64,000 nucleotides of DNA from Alcanivorax sp. GTDB lineage: Bacteria; Pseudomonadota; Gammaproteobacteria; Pseudomonadales; Alcanivoracaceae. The DNA lies in NCBI RefSeq assembly GCF_019431375.1, contig NZ_CP080267.1:3746540-3810539 (forward strand), read 5' to 3'. The notes under the pieces were generated by a model. That model worked only from the letters and a program-made list of their open reading frames with translations. It did not search any database and was not told the origin of the DNA. This document shows, piece by piece, positions 43,811 through 52,452 of the stretch; the stretch's first letter is position 1; each line of letters begins with the position of its first letter. The position numbers were made by a program, and so were the translations under genes.

Positions 43811-46201
43811 CTAGAAACCGCCTTCCGGTACCGGAAAGGGTTCGGTTCCGCAGTTGAAGAAGTAAGGGAGCTCATTGACGGCGGCCAGGATAAATTTTGT
43901 CTGTGGTCCAAGAACGGTCTCTTTCGTTTCCGGGTGCTGCCAGCAACCCCGCGGGAAATACACGTCGCGCCCGTCAGTGCCAGGGGATACCACCGGTGCC
44001 ACCAGGACATTCGGCCCTAACATGAACTGTTGTTCCTGGCGGCCGGCTTCCGGGTCGTTCGGATATTCCAGCCACAGCGGCCGGGTTATGGGGATGCCGG
44101 TGGCCAGGGCCTCCTGCCAAAGATGATAAATCAGCGGTTGCGCAGCGATGTGTCTGTTCATCGCTGCGCGGTAGTGCTCGACAACCTCGGGATCGTCGAA
44201 TCGCCACGGCATGGGGGTGCCATTTACCGGGCCTCCATGTTGGCGGAATACGGGCATCAGGGACGCATGGTTGGCCCAGCGAATCAATAATTCCGAGTCG
44301 ACCGAGCCAAGGGTATCAATGTAGCCGCCGATCTCGGTGACAAAGCCATAAGCCCCGCCGACACTGCGATTCAGCATGTCAGGAATGACCGAACCAAGGC
44401 CCGAGGCCCGGCTCCAGTCGGCGGTATTGTCGCCTGGCCAGCTCGCGGATTCGTAGTGTGCTGAACCTTTACGACCGGAGTTGCCAAACCGAACGAAGAA
44501 CCATGGCTCCCTGTCAGGGTTATCGGCAACAAACTCGTCAAAGGCCTCCCGGGTTGCCTGATGAAACAGTTCAGCATTGCGGTTGTGCATGGCGATGCCT
44601 GAGCTGCCATCATGAAAAACCATGTCGACCTGCACCTGTTCGCCGAAGTCTTGCATAAAGCCTTCGCTACCTTCTTCGAGGCCTTTCTTTATCCGTTCTT
44701 TCCACCACTCGACGGCTTGCGGATTCGTGAAATCAATCAGTGCGGCGATGCCACCCATCAATGGGGAGCCAAAAAGGTAAGGCAACCCTGATTCATGCCG
44801 CGTCACATAACCGCGGGATAGGGCTTGTTGGTATACCTCCGGTTCTTCAAGCTCGTCTTCTGCCTGGCCCACAAAGCCTCGATAATAGGTAATGGGCTTG
44901 ATGTTCTGTGCGCGCAGTCGCTGGATAATATCGTCGAAGGCACCGGTCTTTTTGGTCCCCACCCAGCCTTCAAAAGCAAATGCAGTGACAGGCAGTTCCA
45001 GCGCTTCGATTTGATCCAGCGACTCCTTCACTTTTTCGGTGTAATTCTCCGGAGTATCTGTGAATTCCTGAATGGTTTCAGAGAGCATTGGACCCAGTGA
45101 CCAGCGGGGGGGAACCCGATGTCGTCCGTTGATGCCGGAGAGACGGCTGACGACTTGCTTTTGATTGCCGGGGACGACCAGAAAATCCAGTTCGCTGCCT
45201 GCCACTTCGACACGCCAGGCATCGCTGCGGTCGGATGCCATGCGCCAATGAGAGAGCTCATCGCGGTCCAGCATAAACCCGTAGCCTTGATCAGAAACGA
45301 AGAGCGATTGAATGTAATAAGCGCCCTGGGGGCCGCTGGGGAACTGGTAGTGGTCACCGAACGTATCGCCAATCAGCGGCTCAAGCTCCTCAGGCGTTTG
45401 TGAAAACTCCTCAGCCCAATTCAAAAAAGCTTCATTGCGTTGATTGATTTTGTTGCGTCTGCCGCCAAATCCCCTGAAAGCCTCGTCAGGCCTTGAATCG
45501 AAGCTGGCTGAGATCAGCGGGACTTCGCGGAGGAAGTGATTCACCTTGACGGAGACATGGAAGCTGCTGTTTTCATCAGCCTTGATGGTGACGCGAGCCT
45601 TACGCCCGCTGGGGTCGGAGGTGCCTACGTCCAATGACAGCTGATTGCCGTCGACGGACACGCCTTGAACGTTGGTGAGACGGAACTCGACACCGGTGGA
45701 CGCCGAGGCCAGCATATTGCCGACCCAGAAAGTCGCCGGGAACTGGAGGTTCAACTGATCGCCGACAACAAATGTGAAAGGCGCATACAGGGCGGGGGCT
45801 TCCGGCATGATCTCTGTCCAGCCGCCCAAGAGACGACTTGGCAACGGTGTTCTTAATAGCAGCGGTACAGGCGGCTGCTGTCTGTCGCTGCTCAATACCT
45901 TGTTGCCATTCCCGTCGTAAAAACTCATGGATAATGGCGCGCGTTTTATTTCCACGTGGCCATAGTCTGTTCTCAATGTAATCCGCTCAGGGCCATCCTC
46001 TATCCGGATATTGCCGGGTGGCGTCGTGGCGGGTGTTTCATTTTTCTGTCGCGGGGGCGCTTCGGGCTCAGAGGAAGTAATGTCCGGGGATAGGGTCGAT
46101 GGTGAAGATGAAGGTGACGTTGAAGGAGACGGGTCGTTATCACTGCCGCATCCCCACAATAGTCCTGAGAGAAGAAGGATGAGTTGCATGTTTTTATTCA
46201 T
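43811..46201 (-). CDS. Glycoside hydrolase family 31 lipoprotein
   Basis: About 796 residues from ATG 46201, with signal peptide and lipobox LLWGC (C18), then a roughly 45-residue Ser/Pro/Thr-rich linker. The catalytic domain shows the GH31 nucleophile block GFMQDFGE (Asp near residue 518) and acid/base block SWPGDNTADWS (Asp near 591), both close in pattern to YihQ sulfoquinovosidase. The preceding region, where YihQ has its sulfonate-recognising Trp/Arg (Q-D-W-x-G), differs (FEGWVGTKKTG), so an alpha-glucosidase or another alpha-glycosidase activity is as likely. It is an unusual surface lipoprotein form. An ATG at 46219 is also possible. Confidence 0.85.
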   Translation of the reverse strand: MNKNMQLILLLSGLLWGCGSDNDPSPSTSPSSSPSTLSPDITSSEPEAPPRQKNETPATTPPGNIRIEDGPERITLRTDYGHVEIKRAPLSMSFYDGNGNKVLSSDRQQPPVPLLLRTPLPSRLLGGWTEIMPEAPALYAPFTFVVGDQLNLQFPATFWVGNMLASASTGVEFRLTNVQGVSVDGNQLSLDVGTSDPSGRKARVTIKADENSSFHVSVKVNHFLREVPLISASFDSRPDEAFRGFGGRRNKINQRNEAFLNWAEEFSQTPEELEPLIGDTFGDHYQFPSGPQGAYYIQSLFVSDQGYGFMLDRDELSHWRMASDRSDAWRVEVAGSELDFLVVPGNQKQVVSRLSGINGRHRVPPRWSLGPMLSETIQEFTDTPENYTEKVKESLDQIEALELPVTAFAFEGWVGTKKTGAFDDIIQRLRAQNIKPITYYRGFVGQAEDELEEPEVYQQALSRGYVTRHESGLPYLFGSPLMGGIAALIDFTNPQAVEWWKERIKKGLEEGSEGFMQDFGEQVQVDMVFHDGSSGIAMHNRNAELFHQATREAFDEFVADNPDREPWFFVRFGNSGRKGSAHYESASWPGDNTADWSRASGLGSVIPDMLNRSVGGAYGFVTEIGGYIDTLGSVDSELLIRWANHASLMPVFRQHGGPVNGTPMPWRFDDPEVVEHYRAAMNRHIAAQPLIYHLWQEALATGIPITRPLWLEYPNDPEAGRQEQQFMLGPNVLVAPVVSPGTDGRDVYFPRGCWQHPETKETVLGPQTKFILAAVNELPYFFNCGTEPFPVPEGGF

Positions 46202-46380
46202 GATGAAGGCACCATTCATTTCGTTGGGCTATTGTCGGCAACACCGTTTTCTCGTCTTTGTGCTGATTCCGTTCCTTGGTAAGTCCCTCTCAGAAGCCCA
46301 TGCCTGCATCGGTGTTTATGGCACCATGCCAGCAACATGGCCTTGCCCTGAGGTTCTCAGACCCTGTTGTTTCCGAGATT

Positions 46381-46411
46381 AAAAATAAAAACCCTCCCCT
46401 TGCGGGGAGGG
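46381..46411 (-). terminator. Rho-independent terminator of the reverse-strand operon
   Basis: CCCTCCCC pairs with GGGGAGGG around TTGC (46392-46411), followed on the reverse strand by TTTTTATTTTT. It lies 56 bp after the stop of the beta-helix/cytochrome gene. The 265-bp gap 46202-46466 contains it and otherwise shows no clear gene. Confidence 0.8.
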
Positions 46412-46466
46412 GCCAAACACTCCTCCCGGAGACAAGGGGGGAGGAGGGAGGGGGAAAGGTGCAGCG

Positions 46467-49463
46467 CTAGTTACAGGCGCTGCCGTTGGTGTAGCTGCTG
46501 TCCACCACCTGATTGATCCACTGGTCCAGCAAGGCGGTGGCCTCGTCGTGGGCCACGCTGCGGGCGATGGGCGGCATCATCCGTTGCGGGTCGTTTTCCG
46601 CGGCCAGACGGCAGGAGACGATGGAGCTGTCAGCGCTGCCCGGCACTACGACATGCTGGCGACCACAGGAGCCGCCGCCAGTGGCGGTGGGCTTCTTGCA
46701 GATGCCGTAGCTGGCGTCCACTTCACGGAAATGATCCAGATAGTAGCCAGTGTTGGAGGCGGCGCCCTTGTCGTTGTGACAGTGCTGGCAGTTCACTTCC
46801 AGATAGGCCTTTACCCGGCTTTCAATATCCGCATCGGAGTTGGCGGTGTTGCCGCTGTCACCGGGCACGTTCCAGTGCGGCAGGCGCTCAATGTTGGTAG
46901 CGACGCCGTTGCTGATCTGAAGTTCCGGGGTGCCGCTGAGGATGCCCACATCGGTCCAGTACTGCAGCTGGTTGACGCGCGGGAAGCCGGCCTGGCCGGT
47001 GTTGCCCATGAAGGCGGATTCCGGTTTGTAGGCACGGTTCAGGTTGCGCGGCTTGGGACCGATAGGGGCGCTACCGCCCGCCTGGTCGTCGTTGCCATGG
47101 CAGGTGATGCACTGGTTGGCGTTGGGCACGGAGTAGCTGTCGGTGCTGCCAGTGAGCAGGGCACCTGAGTCGCTATCGCGGTAGTGCCAGTTCACGGCGG
47201 CGGTACCGCCCCCCATGGCCAGCCGGGCCACTGGGTTACCGTCTTCTTCCCCCCAGATATAGGGCAGGCCTTCCCAGAAGGGTTTGCCGCTGCTGCTGGT
47301 GCGTTTGATCAGCAGGCGGGTTTCTACCAGTTTTTCATTGCCGTTGGCTTCGTCGGTGAAGGCGAAGGTCTTGGCCAGTACGGTGCCGGTGGGGAAGTGG
47401 ATGCCACCATTGGGGTTGCTGCCGCCCTGGCCGTCCCGATACACCGCCTTGGTGCCCGGAGGAACAAAGGCGACCCGGTATTTGGTGGCGTAGTCGGAGA
47501 ACAGCTTGGTGTTGAGCACGAAGGGGACACCGCCTTCGTTGGGCAAGCTGCGTGGATCCGTGGCATCGGCAAACAGGTTGTACTGTTCCAGCCGTGGGCA
47601 GTTTACTGCCAGGGCGTCGCGATTGATTTCACCGCTGGCCACCTCAGCGTTACACAGTTCTTCTACCACTTCCGGCGGCGGCGCAGGATCGAAATCGCCG
47701 CTGGGCTCGAAGGGGGGAATTTCCACCCGTGGCAGTGACGGCAACAGTTTGCCGAAACGGGCCTGGCAGTCGTGGTCGGACAGGTTGGTATCCGACGGCA
47801 TGTTGAGCAGACCTTCCAGGGCATCAAGCAGACCACCGGGCGAGAGGATCGACAGATCCTGCTCGGCCAGGGCCAGCACCAGTTCAAGGCCATCGGTGCC
47901 GTGGAAGTTCAGGTAGGGCTCACTGTCCTCGGAGAATTCGTTGTCGTGGATACAGGAACCCCAAGTGGGCTGGATGCGTTCGTTGTTCTCATCGAACTTG
48001 TAAGCGTTGTAATGGCAGCTCGGGTTGGGATGCTCGTTGGTGTGCAGGGGCTTGCCGTTGCTGTCCATGGGGACCGGGTCGCCGTTGCTGTCCACCGGAT
48101 AGGGGCAGTCCGCATCCAGGTCGTCGCGCAGACCATCCCAGACAATGTGGGCGCCTTTACCCAGATTGAGAATATTGTCCAGGCTGCCCAGTAGCTGGGT
48201 AGGGTCGTTGATGGTGGGCAGGTTCTTCAGGCCGATCAGGGTGGGCAGCACGCTTTCCACTTCGCCGTTGGCCACTTTTTCCAGGTCCGGTGGCGGCAGG
48301 TCATAGCCGGAGTTTTTCATCACATTATTGTGGATGTGCAGGCCTTCGGTATAAGGATCCAGTTTCTTGTCGGCAGTCTTGCCTTTGCCGTCGATGAGCT
48401 CATAGCTGGTGTAAATGACGGCGGCGGTGCTGTGGTCTTCAAAGGTGTTATTGAACACTTCGATATTGTCATAGCCCAGGGTGATAAAGCCGGTACCCCG
48501 CGGCACCGCGGACACCAGGCCGCTCTGGGCAAAATTGTAGGTATTGTTGTTGCGGGCCAGATTGTTGAGCATCACCGAGGTATCGCCGTACTGGGTGATA
48601 TTTTCCAGATCGTAGATCAGGAAGCCACCGGTATTACACTCGGCCACGTTGTTGTCGTACTCGCCACCCTGCACATTCTCGATTTCAAAGCCCATTACGT
48701 TATAAATGGCACGGCTGTCGCGAATGATGGCGGTGTTGGTCTGCCCCACGTAAATGCCGGCATCGGAAGCGCCCACGGATTCACTGCCTTCCACCAGAAT
48801 GTTTTCCGACTCTACCGGGTAGATACCGTAGCGGCCGCTGGTGGCGCTGGGCACGTAATCCGGGGTGGGGTCGCCTTCGTTGAAAGGCGGGTTGGTACAG
48901 GCCACATGCAGGCGGTCGCCGTAATTGTCGGCGGTGATCGGCTCACCGCCACCGGACCACATGGCACGCACATTGCGCAGAGTGCCCCATTTCACACCCT
49001 TGAGTTTGAAGGCGTCGCCGGGGGAATCCAGGATGGTCAGGTCTTCCACGGTGATGCCGCGAATGTTCAAGGCTTCCAGGCCAGTGACATTGGCGCTGTT
49101 CTTGAACGACAACACTGTTTCGTCCTTGCCGCAGCCCTTGATCAGTACGTCTTCGGTGGCCTGGATCAGTAGCCCTTGATCCAGGTTGAAATAGCCGCAG
49201 TCGAACTGCAGGGTATCCCCGGGGCGTAACTGGATCATGGCGTTGACCATGTCCTCTGTGGCGCTGTCACCGGGGGAGATGATGAAGGTGCGGCCTTCGC
49301 CGGTGGGCGGGGTAGTGGTAGTGCCATCATCCCCGTCGCCATCATTACCGCTGTTGGCGGTGGGCGTGTTGACAGGATCGCTGCTGCCGCCACCACCGCA
49401 GCCAGAGATGACAGTGGTGGTCAGTAACAGCAGAAAGAGAGACCGGGCTGTTAGCGTTTTCAT
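46467..49463 (-). CDS. Lipoprotein fusing a parallel beta-helix domain to an SO2930-type diheme cytochrome
   Basis: 998 residues from ATG 49463 (GGGGAA upstream). The signal peptide ends in lipobox ISGC (C22) followed by a low-complexity linker. Residues about 50-400 are a right-handed parallel beta-helix (N-rich repeats: ILDSPGDAF, NNLARNNNTYN and similar). The C-terminal 400 residues are a diheme cytochrome module with CITCH (about residue 786) and CQHCH (about 890) heme motifs and an MMPP stretch. In related bacteria these two modules are usually separate neighbouring genes. It is the second gene after the M19 lipoprotein, 38 bp downstream. Probable role: outer-membrane electron transfer with polysaccharide or lipid binding; inferred. 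Confidence 0.82.
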   Translation of the reverse strand: MKTLTARSLFLLLLTTTVISGCGGGGSSDPVNTPTANSGNDGDGDDGTTTTPPTGEGRTFIISPGDSATEDMVNAMIQLRPGDTLQFDCGYFNLDQGLLIQATEDVLIKGCGKDETVLSFKNSANVTGLEALNIRGITVEDLTILDSPGDAFKLKGVKWGTLRNVRAMWSGGGEPITADNYGDRLHVACTNPPFNEGDPTPDYVPSATSGRYGIYPVESENILVEGSESVGASDAGIYVGQTNTAIIRDSRAIYNVMGFEIENVQGGEYDNNVAECNTGGFLIYDLENITQYGDTSVMLNNLARNNNTYNFAQSGLVSAVPRGTGFITLGYDNIEVFNNTFEDHSTAAVIYTSYELIDGKGKTADKKLDPYTEGLHIHNNVMKNSGYDLPPPDLEKVANGEVESVLPTLIGLKNLPTINDPTQLLGSLDNILNLGKGAHIVWDGLRDDLDADCPYPVDSNGDPVPMDSNGKPLHTNEHPNPSCHYNAYKFDENNERIQPTWGSCIHDNEFSEDSEPYLNFHGTDGLELVLALAEQDLSILSPGGLLDALEGLLNMPSDTNLSDHDCQARFGKLLPSLPRVEIPPFEPSGDFDPAPPPEVVEELCNAEVASGEINRDALAVNCPRLEQYNLFADATDPRSLPNEGGVPFVLNTKLFSDYATKYRVAFVPPGTKAVYRDGQGGSNPNGGIHFPTGTVLAKTFAFTDEANGNEKLVETRLLIKRTSSSGKPFWEGLPYIWGEEDGNPVARLAMGGGTAAVNWHYRDSDSGALLTGSTDSYSVPNANQCITCHGNDDQAGGSAPIGPKPRNLNRAYKPESAFMGNTGQAGFPRVNQLQYWTDVGILSGTPELQISNGVATNIERLPHWNVPGDSGNTANSDADIESRVKAYLEVNCQHCHNDKGAASNTGYYLDHFREVDASYGICKKPTATGGGSCGRQHVVVPGSADSSIVSCRLAAENDPQRMMPPIARSVAHDEATALLDQWINQVVDSSYTNGSACN

Positions 49464-49501
49464 GGTATTCCCCAAAGTCTTGTTATAGGTCGGCGGCGCG
49501 G

Positions 49502-51988
49502 TTATTGCGCCGCCTGTTCAAGCCGTTCCCACATGCGCAGGTAGGCTTCCGCCGAGGTAAATAACTGGTTGATGGCGTCGTCGATTTGTTCCGGCGGACG
49601 ATCGCTGTGAGCCACCATGTCGGCGATCTGGTCCGGGTAGAGGCCGTAGTGGGCCACGCCGCGGCCTTCATAGAGGCTGAAGGCGTGATCACCGGTGATC
49701 TGCTTGTCGAATACCACTCGTCCATCCACGGAGGTGAACGGGTAGAGGCTGTCTTCCTGATCCGGGGTGCCCGGGTTGCCAGCCAGGGCGGCAATACCGT
49801 TCACGTCGGAGGCGAAGGGGGCGCCGCCGAAGGGACCCACCTTGTAGCTGTTCGGGCGCGGGCGATTGCCGTCGCGGGTTAGCTGATCCACCCAGTCGTC
49901 GCGAACACTACCGAAGGAGGCACTGATACCGCCCTGGGCGGCGACACGGTCACGCAGGGTTTCGGTGCCGCCCCAGTTGCCGTGGCTGTTGATCACCGGG
50001 TAGCCGCGCGGGGCAGTCAGGTCGAGGATCTGGGTGGCGGCCTTGCGGCTGATGTGGTCGGTTTCGATCATCATGCCGCGCTTGGCCAGTTCTTCGATCA
50101 GGAAGAAACCCAGGTCGGTAAGCCCGCGGGTGTTGCACAGATGGTCGGTGCCGCGACGCGGATCGTATTCCGCCAGTTCTTCAGGGCTGGCGGGGAAGCG
50201 TTCGCCTGCGTAATCCAGCTGAAACAGCAACTGCTCGAAGATGCCGTAGGGTTGCAGTGGGTCGGCCAGCGGGCTGTCGTTCACCGCGTGGTCGTGGTCC
50301 GGGCATTCCTCGAATTCCACGGTATGGCCGGTTTCCAGCAGGTTGCCGCCGTACAGCACGGCGCCAATGCCGATGCCGTCGGACAGATCCGGCAGGTGGC
50401 CGCCAAAGGCATTATCAAATTTGTGCACCGGGAACAGACTGCGTACGTCCATGGCATAGAGGCGGTCCAGGCGTTCGACGATTTCTTCGCGGCTGCATTC
50501 CGCCACGCCCAGGAACTCGCCACAGTTGAGGGCCTTGGACGCTTCCACGCCGAGGATCACGGCCATCTTGCCTTCACCGATGACCTGGCGAGCCTCGCTG
50601 GCGCTGGTGACAATGCGGAACCAGCCTTCGCCGGGGCCGCCCTGCTGAGCGTCGATGTAATCCTCCATGCGATGCATCAGTTGCGCCTGCTGTTCGATGG
50701 CGGCCACGGTGTCGCAGTCGTTCTGCTTCTGCGGATTGATCTGGCAGAGGATTTCGTTATGCACCAGGTGGTTGACCAGGATCTTCAGTCCGGACAGGTG
50801 GGCCCGTTCAATCCATCTGTAGTAGCTCTGGTGGTGTTGCAGGGAGTCATTGCGCGGCCAGAAAGGAAAGTCCGGCCAGCCGCGGGTTTCGTGGGGGCCC
50901 GGATTGCTGGTCACCTGTTCCACCAGGCCGGTGAGACCCTGGGGACCGTGGTTTTCCGCGCAATCGTGGAGGGCGTGGTCGACGCCGAATTTGTGGAAGG
51001 GGTCGCCGTAGTTGACCCGGCCGCCGATGAATTCGTAGGCGGAGATATGGCTGTGGGCATCCACGTAGCCGAACACATCGTCGTTATCGATACCCGGAGT
51101 GCCGCGGAAGCGTTCCACCTCTTTCAGGTAAATGGCCGGGCCGCTGTCGGCCACGGTGGCGTTCAGCTCGGCTTCCGGGTAGCCGCTGCAGCCGTCGGCG
51201 TCGCTGAGCAGAAAGCGGGTGTCGGCGTTTTCCAGGCTGGGAGAGGTGAGCGTCAGTCCGTCGTCGCTGGCGGTGAGCAGCAGGCCGGTGACCTGAGAGG
51301 CCAGGGTGAAACTGTCTCCCTCGCTGGGGTTGAGATTCCATACCGCCAGATCATTGGCGCTGGATACCATGGCCAGGGAGGGTCGCAGGGTGGTGTCGCC
51401 CAGGGTGCCGCCAATGCCTTCAAGGTTTTCACCCAGTTCCCGCAGCAGACCGCCTAGCGGGGCCACCGGGTCCAGTACCAGATTGAGCGTGTCTCCCAGC
51501 CCGGCCACCAGGTAGCTGAGCTCGCCGACGAAGTTGCCGCCCTGATCCAGTAACTCTCCGGCCGGGTCGCTGATGCCGAGCAGCTGTTTCTGCCCGCTGC
51601 TGCCGGTGGTGCGTTGGTAATCGGACACCAGCAGATAGCGGCCCAGGTCGGTGGGTTTCAGGGTAAAGGCGGTGGCCTGTGTCGCGTCCGTGGTCAGGCG
51701 GTAGGCACTGCTGGCGGTGTCCGCCTGCAGGAAGCGGCCATCACTGTGCAGGGTGTAGCAGCCATTGGCGAATTGGTAGCGGTTGAGTGATTGCGGCTCT
51801 GGCGCCGGACCGGGTTCCGGCGGGGAGGCCGGATTTTCGCTATCGGGCTGGCGCGGTTGCTCTGCGGCGGTGCTGGCAGAGGATCCACCACTACCACCGC
51901 CACAGCCGACCAGGAGACTGGCGGCCAGCAACAGTGAGCAGGGCAAAAAAGAAGCAGTCAGGGCCGGGGCCCGGGTCAGTTGTAGCAT
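49502..51988 (-). CDS. Large lipoprotein with membrane dipeptidase (peptidase M19-like) domain
   Basis: 828 residues. Lipobox LLVGC (C29) precedes a Gly/Ser and Pro-rich linker. Residues 60-290 are unassigned and beta-rich. From about residue 305 an amidohydrolase domain of the M19 membrane dipeptidase type appears: YVDAHSHISAY (HxH metal ligands), ETDHISRKAATQILDL and PVINSHGNWGG (further His ligands). The family hydrolyses dipeptides or related amides. It is first in an operon with the beta-helix cytochrome. AAGGGG lies 7 bp before the ATG. The upstream region has a direct repeat (GGTACGTT twice, 52040-52065) of unknown meaning. Confidence 0.78.
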   Translation of the reverse strand: MLQLTRAPALTASFLPCSLLLAASLLVGCGGGSGGSSASTAAEQPRQPDSENPASPPEPGPAPEPQSLNRYQFANGCYTLHSDGRFLQADTASSAYRLTTDATQATAFTLKPTDLGRYLLVSDYQRTTGSSGQKQLLGISDPAGELLDQGGNFVGELSYLVAGLGDTLNLVLDPVAPLGGLLRELGENLEGIGGTLGDTTLRPSLAMVSSANDLAVWNLNPSEGDSFTLASQVTGLLLTASDDGLTLTSPSLENADTRFLLSDADGCSGYPEAELNATVADSGPAIYLKEVERFRGTPGIDNDDVFGYVDAHSHISAYEFIGGRVNYGDPFHKFGVDHALHDCAENHGPQGLTGLVEQVTSNPGPHETRGWPDFPFWPRNDSLQHHQSYYRWIERAHLSGLKILVNHLVHNEILCQINPQKQNDCDTVAAIEQQAQLMHRMEDYIDAQQGGPGEGWFRIVTSASEARQVIGEGKMAVILGVEASKALNCGEFLGVAECSREEIVERLDRLYAMDVRSLFPVHKFDNAFGGHLPDLSDGIGIGAVLYGGNLLETGHTVEFEECPDHDHAVNDSPLADPLQPYGIFEQLLFQLDYAGERFPASPEELAEYDPRRGTDHLCNTRGLTDLGFFLIEELAKRGMMIETDHISRKAATQILDLTAPRGYPVINSHGNWGGTETLRDRVAAQGGISASFGSVRDDWVDQLTRDGNRPRPNSYKVGPFGGAPFASDVNGIAALAGNPGTPDQEDSLYPFTSVDGRVVFDKQITGDHAFSLYEGRGVAHYGLYPDQIADMVAHSDRPPEQIDDAINQLFTSAEAYLRMWERLEQAAQ

Positions 51989-52151
51989 GGCTAACCCCTT
52001 AAGGGTGTCCTCGCAGTGCGGGGCGCCCGTTGTTGTTATGGGTACGTTCGTTCTTGTTGGTACGTTTGTACAACTAAAGGGTTGGGAGAGGCTGTAGCGT
52101 TATTGTCAAAAAGGGGACGGGGTTTGTTACAGGGGGGGCACCGGGGAAAAG

Positions 52152-52315
52152 CAATTGATAGTTGAGAATGGATAATTGATAACGGCGCGATCAACATCGA
52201 GTCGGATCTGAAAACGCGCAGGCCGGGCCCAGATGTTGAGCGCGGCCTCTTGGCTTTGACGACAGCGGGCCTGCCCCACGTGTTATCAATTATCCATTTT
52301 CAATTATCAATTAAA
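52152..52315. repeat. Heptamer-ended palindromic element, AATTGAT family
   Basis: The left end has AATTGAT, AGTTGAG, AATGGAT, AATTGAT (52153-52180). The right end (52280-52315) repeats the units inverted. A GC-rich core with GGCCGGGC / GCGCGGCC lies between (52220-52252). The layout is the same as the GTTAACA copies, and the third unit again has G in place of T at position 4, but the sequence is otherwise different. The rest of the 464-bp gap holds only the REP-like repeat at 52364. Confidence 0.8.
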
Positions 52316-52363
52316 GAATGGTGGGAGAGCGGCTGAATGATTGGCCCTTGGTAGATTGAATGT

Positions 52364-52437
52364 CTGTAGGAGGCTGCTTGCAGGCGAACGGGGTCTCGGA
52401 GATTCGTGGTGGTTCGCTTGCAAGCAAGCTCCTACAG
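52364..52437. repeat. REP-like inverted repeat, GTAGGAG...CGAA class variant
   Basis: The arms 52364-52388 and 52413-52437 match at 22 of 25 positions. The ends CTGTAGGAG and GCGAA match the class at 8061 and 26852. It lies 15 bp beyond the stop of the ABC1 kinase gene. Confidence 0.75.
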
Positions 52438-52452
52438 GAAATGGAAAGGGGA

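Noticed and set aside
49982..51457. 491-residue forward open frame opposite the M19 lipoprotein
   Set aside because: It is the complement of a well-supported gene, and its product has no recognised domain.
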